Of a DNA stretch of 34,091 nucleotides, positions 29,096 through 34,091 are shown one piece after another. Numbering within the stretch: the first letter of the stretch is position 1; every line of letters starts with the position of its first letter. The notes below the pieces were generated by a model, which did no database searches, had not been told where the DNA came from, and saw only the letters and a program-made list of their open reading frames with translations. This DNA comes from a virus, in the IMG/VR virus record IMGVR_UViG_3300027771_000048, positions 1-34,091 of that record. One strand, given 5' to 3'. A program made the position numbers and the translations under genes.

Positions 29096-29446
29096 ATGTT
29101 TAAGTATTTTAAGCTAGAAGACTTCGCGTGTAGCGAGACAGGGGAGAATAATATCTCTCATGACTTTGTGCATCGTCTAGACGATTTACGCGAGGCTTGT
29201 GGGATACCGTTCTATATAACAAGCGGCTTTCGATCAAAAGAGCACAGCGTAGAAAAGCGTAAGGCAAAACCTGGCACTGGCACTCATGCGCGGGGTATTG
29301 CCGCTGATATAGCAGTACAAGGAGGAGTCGAACGCCTCCTTCTGGTAGAGAAAGCTTTAGAGCTAGGTTTCAAAGGCGTTGGTGTAGCAAAGGGCTTTGT
29401 ACACGTCGATATGCGGGACACAACTCCAGTACTTTGGTGCTATTAA
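29096..29446 (+). CDS. Endolysin, M15 peptidase (D-Ala-D-Ala carboxypeptidase type)
   Basis: A 116-residue zinc peptidase that cuts peptide stems in peptidoglycan. Catalytic motifs are intact: THARGIAADI (H64, D71) and FVHVDMR (H103, D105), preceded by ITSGFRSKEH (R46). This is the M15A fold. There is no signal peptide, so release depends on the upstream holin. It lies two bases after the XhlA-like gene. Confidence 0.9.
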   Translation: MFKYFKLEDFACSETGENNISHDFVHRLDDLREACGIPFYITSGFRSKEHSVEKRKAKPGTGTHARGIAADIAVQGGVERLLLVEKALELGFKGVGVAKGFVHVDMRDTTPVLWCY

Positions 29447-29450
29447 ACCG

Positions 29451-29480
29451 TTGTAAATTATTAGCTTGACTAATATAATG
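29451..29480 (+). promoter_or_regulatory. Tail-gene promoter with exact operator (site 4)
   Basis: A good sigma70-type promoter: -35 TTGTAA (29451-29456), 17-base spacer, -10 TATAAT (29474-29479). The exact palindrome TATTAG-N5-CTAATA (29459-29475) fills the spacer and overlaps the -10, the classic position for a repressor-controlled promoter. It should drive the tail-fibre block from 29503. Confidence 0.75.
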
Positions 29481-29502
29481 AAGTACTCTATAGGTAAATA
29501 AG

Positions 29503-29877
29503 ATGGCATACAGTCAGACACTAAATCTCGTGGTAGGTGACACGCTCCCGGAACTGACTTTCACATTGAAAGATAGTAACGCTGCTGCGGCAAATAAAAC
29601 CTTAAACCCTAATGATAGTAGTACCTGGGCGCCGATTGTAATAACTGGTGCGTCCGTAAAGCTACGGATACGTGAACTAGGTTCAACCGTCCTCAAAAGC
29701 ACGCTCACTTGTACCGTGACGGAACCCACCGCTGGGAAATGTACTACTAACTTTCCTACCGGCACATTGAATGCCGCTGGCACCTTTGAGGGTGAGATCG
29801 GTATAACGTTTGCTAACGGTGGTATTCAAACAGTAAACGAGTTGATTAAGCTTAAAGTAAGAAGTGATTTTGATTAA
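29503..29877 (+). CDS. BppU-like tail/baseplate N-terminal-type protein (124 aa)
   Basis: A β-rich protein with the opening LVVGDTLPELTFTLKD, then ASVKLRIRELGSTVLKSTL, and the end EGEIGITFANGGIQTVNELI. This is the pattern of BppU-like domains that attach fibre proteins to the tail (ligands of polymer-like order: strands with KLRIR and GTFEGEI). The ATG has AGG about 8 bases upstream. First gene of the fibre operon. Its stop overlaps the next ATG (TAATGG). Confidence 0.7.
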   Translation: MAYSQTLNLVVGDTLPELTFTLKDSNAAAANKTLNPNDSSTWAPIVITGASVKLRIRELGSTVLKSTLTCTVTEPTAGKCTTNFPTGTLNAAGTFEGEIGITFANGGIQTVNELIKLKVRSDFD

Positions 29878-30569
29878 TGGCAGCTAGTGCAGACATCACC
29901 TTCGTAAAACTATCTGCCGAGGCGGCACATAGTATTGCGTCGGGCACAGTCAGTTTCGCGTCCATACAAGCGACAGAAATACTTTTAGACGCGTACCCTA
30001 TTAATCAATACTTTACCCACGCTTTTGCATTTTCAGAAGCTACGGTAGTGTCAGTTTCGAAAGTTTTCTTAGACAGTTTTGGTCTTAGTGAAGCGCAAAT
30101 ATTTGAGCTACAAAAGAATGTAGCCGATACGCTTACTCTAAGTGAAGTAGTAAGCGTGGCGCTCATAATAAACAGAGCGCATACCGATTCGGTTAGCGTA
30201 GCGGACGTTACTGTCTTAGCCGTTAATAAAGTTTTTGCAGAAGCTATTAATTTTTCTGAGGTAGCAGTACTAGAATTTCAGGCAAATAAATCTGACGCAG
30301 TAACTTTGTCAGAGACACAGATATTTGCAGTAGAAACGGCGCCGACTGAATCAGTCAGCGTCCTAGATACTTTAACTTCAACCACTAATTATGTTCGGGC
30401 CTTCTCTGACGCTTTCTCCTTAGACGACTTATTTGCCGGCGGGAGGATTATTACAGAGGACAAGACAAATATTGTTAGCTTATCCGATAGCTTTAGCTAC
30501 TCATTGATAATAGGTAACAACGCGGTACTAAATGCTTCAACCCTAAACACATTTACCCTTAACAGATAA
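29877..30569 (+). CDS. Repeat-containing tail protein (230 aa)
   Basis: The protein is mainly repeats of about 20-22 residues with the form FxDxFxLSExxVxxVxK, for example FLDSFGLSEAQIFEL, ADTLTLSEVVSVAL and SDAVTLSETQIFAV. Such repeats are likely to stack into a β-solenoid or extended shaft. There are no cysteines and no enzymatic motif. Its place in the fibre operon suggests a tail appendage. Confidence 0.65.
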   Translation: MAASADITFVKLSAEAAHSIASGTVSFASIQATEILLDAYPINQYFTHAFAFSEATVVSVSKVFLDSFGLSEAQIFELQKNVADTLTLSEVVSVALIINRAHTDSVSVADVTVLAVNKVFAEAINFSEVAVLEFQANKSDAVTLSETQIFAVETAPTESVSVLDTLTSTTNYVRAFSDAFSLDDLFAGGRIITEDKTNIVSLSDSFSYSLIIGNNAVLNASTLNTFTLNR

Positions 30570-30581
30570 CAGGAACATCTC

Positions 30582-31007
30582 ATGATAAATTCATTAATTA
30601 AACTCACAGGCCACGTTACTGTTGCGCTAAATGGTGAGGTTGTCCAAGAAATTCCTAACCTTGTTGTTACCGCTGGTAAAGGGTATGTAGCAAGTCGTAT
30701 GAAGGATACAAGTGCGGGTGCGATGAGCCACATGGCTGTCGGCACTGGCTCTACAGCTGCGGCTGCTGGAGATACTACGCTCGGTACAGAGTCTGGCCGC
30801 GTAGCATTAGCATCTACCACAGTGTCGGGAGCTGGAATTACTTATGTAGCCACTTTCCCCGCAGGCACCGCTACAGGTGCATTGACTGAAGCTGGCACGT
30901 TAAACGGTTCGTCAGGCGGAACTATGCTTTGCAGAACGGTTTTCTCGGTCATAAATAAGCAAGCCTCGGATTCAATGACAATTAGTTGGATTATAACCGC
31001 ATCGTAA
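30582..31007 (+). CDS. Tail fibre or appendage protein (141 aa)
   Basis: A β-rich Gly/Ala/Thr protein with NLVVTAGKGYVASRMKDTS, then HMAVGTGSTAAAAGDTTLG and a final SMTISWIITAS. This pattern (AVGTGSTAAAAGDTxLGxE) is common in tail fibre or T4 gp-like structural proteins of marine phages. AGGAACATCTC lies before the ATG. A specific role is not assigned. Confidence 0.65.
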   Translation: MINSLIKLTGHVTVALNGEVVQEIPNLVVTAGKGYVASRMKDTSAGAMSHMAVGTGSTAAAAGDTTLGTESGRVALASTTVSGAGITYVATFPAGTATGALTEAGTLNGSSGGTMLCRTVFSVINKQASDSMTISWIITAS

Positions 31008-31028
31008 GTAGGTAGTCAGGGGATATAA

Positions 31029-32750
31029 ATGGCAGTTCTATTTAGTAATAATGCGGCAACTACATTAGCGTCTAGCGTCAGCTCATCCGCAACTTCAATA
31101 ACAGTTGCGGATGGGGCGGTATTTCCAGCTGTGTCTTCGGGTGATTACTTCTATGTCACGTTGGAAGATGTAGGTAATACAAAACGAGAAATCGTTAAAT
31201 GTACAGCACGCAGTAGTAATACTCTCACCATTGTCCGTGCGCAAGACAGCACGACGGCGCAAACGTTTTCGTCGAGTGACAAGGCTGAGCTAAGACTGAC
31301 AGCTGCTGCGCTCAACGCCGCGACTTCGAGCAATGATTTCACGAACGCTGACCATTCAAAGTTAGATGGTATTGAAGCTAGTGCGGATGTCACAGACGCG
31401 GGGAATGTTGTCGCTGCGCTAACTGCCGGCTCCAATGTAGCTATCGCCGCTGACGGTACTATAAGTTCTACTGATACAAACACGACATACAGTATCCAAG
31501 ACGGTGAGCTGTCGCAGAATAACTTTACGAACGCTGATCACACCAAGCTAAATAACATTGAAACTAGTGCCGATGTAACTGATGCTACCAATGTAGGAGC
31601 CGCTGGCGCTTTGATGGACAGCGAAGTTACTAATCTCGCAGAAGTAAAAGCATTTGATTCTTCAGATTACGCGACGGCAGCCCAAGGCACTTTAGCGGCC
31701 AACGCTTTACCAAAAGCCGGTGGCACTCTCACAGGGGCTTTGGTTTTGAATGGTACTGGCTCACTCAAGCTGCCAGTTGGAACAACAGCGCAGCGTGAAG
31801 CATCTGCTTCAGCTGGAATGCTTCGGTACAACTCTACGACGAGTAAACTAGAAAGCTATACGAATACGTGGAAGCCTGTAGGCGATGCAGCTGATTTCAA
31901 CCTAAACGCTTTTACAGGTAACGGCTCAGTAGTCGCGTATACGTTATCAACCTCGCCGAGTGAAGACAATACTCTTGTATACATAGATGGTGTGTACCAA
32001 AACAAAACCAGCTATGCGATTGTTGACAACGTACTAACGTTTTCCGGTGCGCCTGAAAGCGGTGCTAGTATTGAAATCACAGCGGCTACGGTAGCGCCAG
32101 TAATCGCAAGCACTGAGTTTAAACTAAGTCAGTTCACTGGTAACGGTTCAGCCACAGCATTTAGTTTATCTGAAGCCACACCAGAAAATAATACCAATGT
32201 TTATTGGGATGGTGTGTACCAAAGCAAAGCCAACTACTCTGTCTCAGGCACTACGCTTACCTTCAGCACAGCACCTCCTAATGGCGTAGCTGTAGAAGTT
32301 ATGGCAGCACACGCTGTTGTGGTGTCTGTAAGCACACCAGATGATAACACTGTGTCAACAGTCAAGATCGTCAACAGCGCAGTTACAACAGCAAAGATAG
32401 CTGACGCTAATGTTACTACGGCTAAGATAACTGACGGAGCAATTACTTCTGCCAAGCTAGGCGCAGGTGTAGGTGGCGCATTCAATGACTTTGCTATCAA
32501 GACATCTGCGTACACAGCAGTTACACGCGACCAGCTCATAGTCAACTCAAGCAGCACAGTGACAATTACTCTGCCTGCGTCACCTGCGGCTGGCAACGTA
32601 GTCTTCATAAAGAACGCTGGCACAGGCACAGTCACAGTGGGTCGTAATGGCTCTAAGATTAATAGCACAACAGACGATGGTTCATTGGCGGCAGACGCTG
32701 GTGCGACCTTGGTATTTGTTGATGCGACTATTGGATGGAAGGAGCTATAA
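31029..32750 (+). CDS. Tail fibre protein with duplicated modules (573 aa)
   Basis: The N-terminal attachment domain (about 1-95) has VLFSNNAATTLASSVSSS and LTIVRAQDSTTAQTF. Residues about 100-200 hold two copies of FTNADHxKLxxIExSADVTD. Residues about 292-425 hold two copies of an FTGNGSxxAxxLS...VYxDGVYQxK module typical of marine phage fibres. A DGAITSAKLGAG-type repeat region follows (VTTAKIADANVTTAKITDGA), and the end is a β domain (STVTITLPASPAAGNVVFI). GGGGAT lies before the ATG. Confidence 0.8.
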   Translation: MAVLFSNNAATTLASSVSSSATSITVADGAVFPAVSSGDYFYVTLEDVGNTKREIVKCTARSSNTLTIVRAQDSTTAQTFSSSDKAELRLTAAALNAATSSNDFTNADHSKLDGIEASADVTDAGNVVAALTAGSNVAIAADGTISSTDTNTTYSIQDGELSQNNFTNADHTKLNNIETSADVTDATNVGAAGALMDSEVTNLAEVKAFDSSDYATAAQGTLAANALPKAGGTLTGALVLNGTGSLKLPVGTTAQREASASAGMLRYNSTTSKLESYTNTWKPVGDAADFNLNAFTGNGSVVAYTLSTSPSEDNTLVYIDGVYQNKTSYAIVDNVLTFSGAPESGASIEITAATVAPVIASTEFKLSQFTGNGSATAFSLSEATPENNTNVYWDGVYQSKANYSVSGTTLTFSTAPPNGVAVEVMAAHAVVVSVSTPDDNTVSTVKIVNSAVTTAKIADANVTTAKITDGAITSAKLGAGVGGAFNDFAIKTSAYTAVTRDQLIVNSSSTVTITLPASPAAGNVVFIKNAGTGTVTVGRNGSKINSTTDDGSLAADAGATLVFVDATIGWKEL

Positions 32751-33644
32751 ATGGCTATTACATTAGGTGGAGGCGGTAGTGCCTCACAAGTAAATGAGAC
32801 AGTAGATATCAACTCAGCAGAGAATCTGATTACTCTAGATGATGGCCGCGTGTATCTCAAGGGTGGCGTGTCTTCCACAGACTTATCTACGTATCCTGAC
32901 GCTACAGCAGGTTTTGCGTACAGTGGGACAAGTTTTTCTGTTGCTAGTCAGCGCACAAGCCCTACAGGGATTACGTGGGACGGAACACACTTTTGGGTTA
33001 TAGGGCCAACGTCCCCTCAGAGAGTGTATAAGTACAATGCTGCTGGAGTTTATCAGAACGTGCTTTTTGATGTAACCGCTCAAGGCACTAGCCCCACGGA
33101 CATTGTCTGGGATGGTAGCTTTTTCTGGGTGATTAATAATGCAGCCTCTCCGTACAAACGGGTTAGTAAATATAATGCTAGTGGCGTTTATCAGAATGTA
33201 TTTTGGGAGTATAACGCTGTAACTACTATGGACGGAGAAGGGTTAGCATGGGATGGCACGTTCTTTTACGTGGTAGGCAATGTCACAGACACTATACGCA
33301 AATTTAACGCTGCTGGTGTAGACCAAGGAGTAAGTTATTCTGTTGCTGCTCAAGAAACCAATCCAAAAGGGATTACCTTTGACGGGACGTATCTTTGGGT
33401 AGTCGGTACTGCTTCTGGTAAAGCTCATAAATATAATACTTCAGGCGTTTATCAAAATGAAAGTTTTGCTGTCAGCCCTCAAGACACCAGTACTCAGGGG
33501 CTTGCATGGGATGGTACTGCTCTGTGTACGGTTGGCCTGGCGACTGATAAGGTATATAAATATGCAAACCAAATTGGCGTGATTATTAACCCTTCAGCTA
33601 GTGCAAGAGCTAGTGGCAGACAAAACTACGTGAGGATTAAATAA
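32751..33644 (+). CDS. Tail protein with five β-propeller-like repeats (297 aa)
   Basis: The N-terminal domain (1-55) has QVNETVDINSAENLITLDDG and LKGGVSSTDLSTYPDATAG, a tail module shared with other marine phages. Residues about 61-275 are five repeats of about 42-46 residues: GITWDGTHFWVIG...KYNAAGVYQN and variants. They resemble NHL/Kelch-type propeller blades. The C-terminus is short (ASGRQNYVRIK). A propeller at a fibre end would fit receptor or sugar recognition. The ATG is the base after the previous stop. Confidence 0.7.
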   Translation: MAITLGGGGSASQVNETVDINSAENLITLDDGRVYLKGGVSSTDLSTYPDATAGFAYSGTSFSVASQRTSPTGITWDGTHFWVIGPTSPQRVYKYNAAGVYQNVLFDVTAQGTSPTDIVWDGSFFWVINNAASPYKRVSKYNASGVYQNVFWEYNAVTTMDGEGLAWDGTFFYVVGNVTDTIRKFNAAGVDQGVSYSVAAQETNPKGITFDGTYLWVVGTASGKAHKYNTSGVYQNESFAVSPQDTSTQGLAWDGTALCTVGLATDKVYKYANQIGVIINPSASARASGRQNYVRIK

Positions 33645-33865
33645 TGGCTTTACTAATTCAAGCTGACTTGGTATCACCAACATCAGCAGCTATCTTCTGG
33701 CGTGACGCTGAACTCCTACGCACAGACATAGCCGCCACAGTATCAGACTATCCGAACGCAGCAGCTATCCTAGTGTACCGCGAGGCACTCAGGCAATGGC
33801 CTGCTACAAACGAAGCTGGTGAATACATCAACGGCTTTCCAGATACAAGACCAGAGGTGACCTGA
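33644..33865 (+). CDS. Tail-fibre assembly-chaperone-like protein (73 aa)
   Basis: A small helical protein ending YREALRQWPATNEAGEYING and FPDTRPEVT. The YRxALRxWP...FPDTRP pattern is common to small proteins encoded beside fibre genes, generally regarded as assembly factors or fibre-linked helpers. Start and stop overlap both neighbours by one base. Confidence 0.65.
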   Translation: MALLIQADLVSPTSAAIFWRDAELLRTDIAATVSDYPNAAAILVYREALRQWPATNEAGEYINGFPDTRPEVT

Positions 33866-34091
33866 TGGCTTTAACAAAAGTAAAAGCAGGTGTAATTGCT
33901 GATGACAGCATTGGCTCCGCGCAAATAGCTGATGGTGCTGTAGGTACATCTGCTCTAGCCTCTACTATAGCCGCAGGTATTACCACAGTAGCCACAGCCT
34001 CATCGTTGACAGCCACAGTGAATACTCATGTCTACGTGAGCGCAGCAGGTCAGACCATAACGCTGCCTTCTTCACCTACTGCTGGTCAGCG
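33865..34091 (+). CDS. Tail fibre protein, 3' end cut by the window
   Basis: Only the first 75 residues are visible. They start MALTKVKAGVIADDSIGSAQ and continue with IADGAVGTSALAS and VYVSAAGQTITLPSSPTAGQ, related to the C-terminal modules of the 573-aa fibre. The ATG overlaps the previous stop (TGATG). The remainder lies beyond the right edge. Confidence 0.75.
   Translation, partial: MALTKVKAGVIADDSIGSAQIADGAVGTSALASTIAAGITTVATASSLTATVNTHVYVSAAGQTITLPSSPTAGQ

Noticed and set aside
1-34091. Integrase, attachment site or tRNA genes
   Set aside because: I saw no recombinase motif, no attachment-like duplication and no tRNA cloverleaf. Prophage status is not supported by this window.

Overview
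The window is about 34 kb of a tailed double-stranded DNA phage genome of podovirus type. The evidence is a complete packaging and morphogenesis run on the plus strand: terminase small and large subunits, a P22-like portal, scaffold, an N4-gp56-type major capsid protein, connector proteins, a set of internal or ejection proteins that includes one of 2196 residues, a lysis cassette and tail fibres. There are no sheath, tape-measure or baseplate genes. Several families here (basic DUF6321-like and DUF5872-like proteins, fibre modules with FTGNGS and VYxDGVYQ motifs, a 3TM holin, an M15 endolysin) are ones I associate with marine phages of Proteobacteria. The host cannot be named from the sequence. 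No integrase, DNA polymerase, RNA polymerase or tRNA is visible, so replication genes presumably lie beyond the left edge.

Layout. Positions 5-3767 hold one leftward operon of fourteen small, tightly overlapping genes. It includes a DUF932 protein, two adjacent helix-turn-helix candidates, a Cys-rich protein and several orphans. Five of its genes are too short for ordinary gene calling and were read directly from the sequence. Positions 3858-6430 hold further leftward units of one to three genes separated by strong leftward terminators. Between them, at 5494-5798, is a non-coding array of ten TGTGTGCGC repeats that looks like an iteron region. Positions 6431-6662 form a divergent intergenic region. 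Rightward transcription then begins with an HNH protein (6663), a small acidic protein (7166), terminase, portal, scaffold and basic proteins up to 14277. The capsid gene (14534-15688) has its own promoter, structured leader and terminator. Connector, internal-protein and lysis genes follow to 29446. A new promoter at 29451-29479 starts the tail-fibre block, which runs off the right edge.

How it works together. Six intergenic positions, each at the head of a transcription unit, carry an oriented near-palindrome TTATTAG-N5-CTAATAT (four copies exact in TATTAG-N5-CTAATA). It overlaps the predicted -10 region and lies in front of both leftward and rightward units. It therefore looks like a genome-wide promoter/operator element, perhaps read by one of the two helix-turn-helix proteins in the leftmost operon. 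This common control element, the iteron array and the 2196-residue ejection/polyvalent protein are the most notable things in the window.
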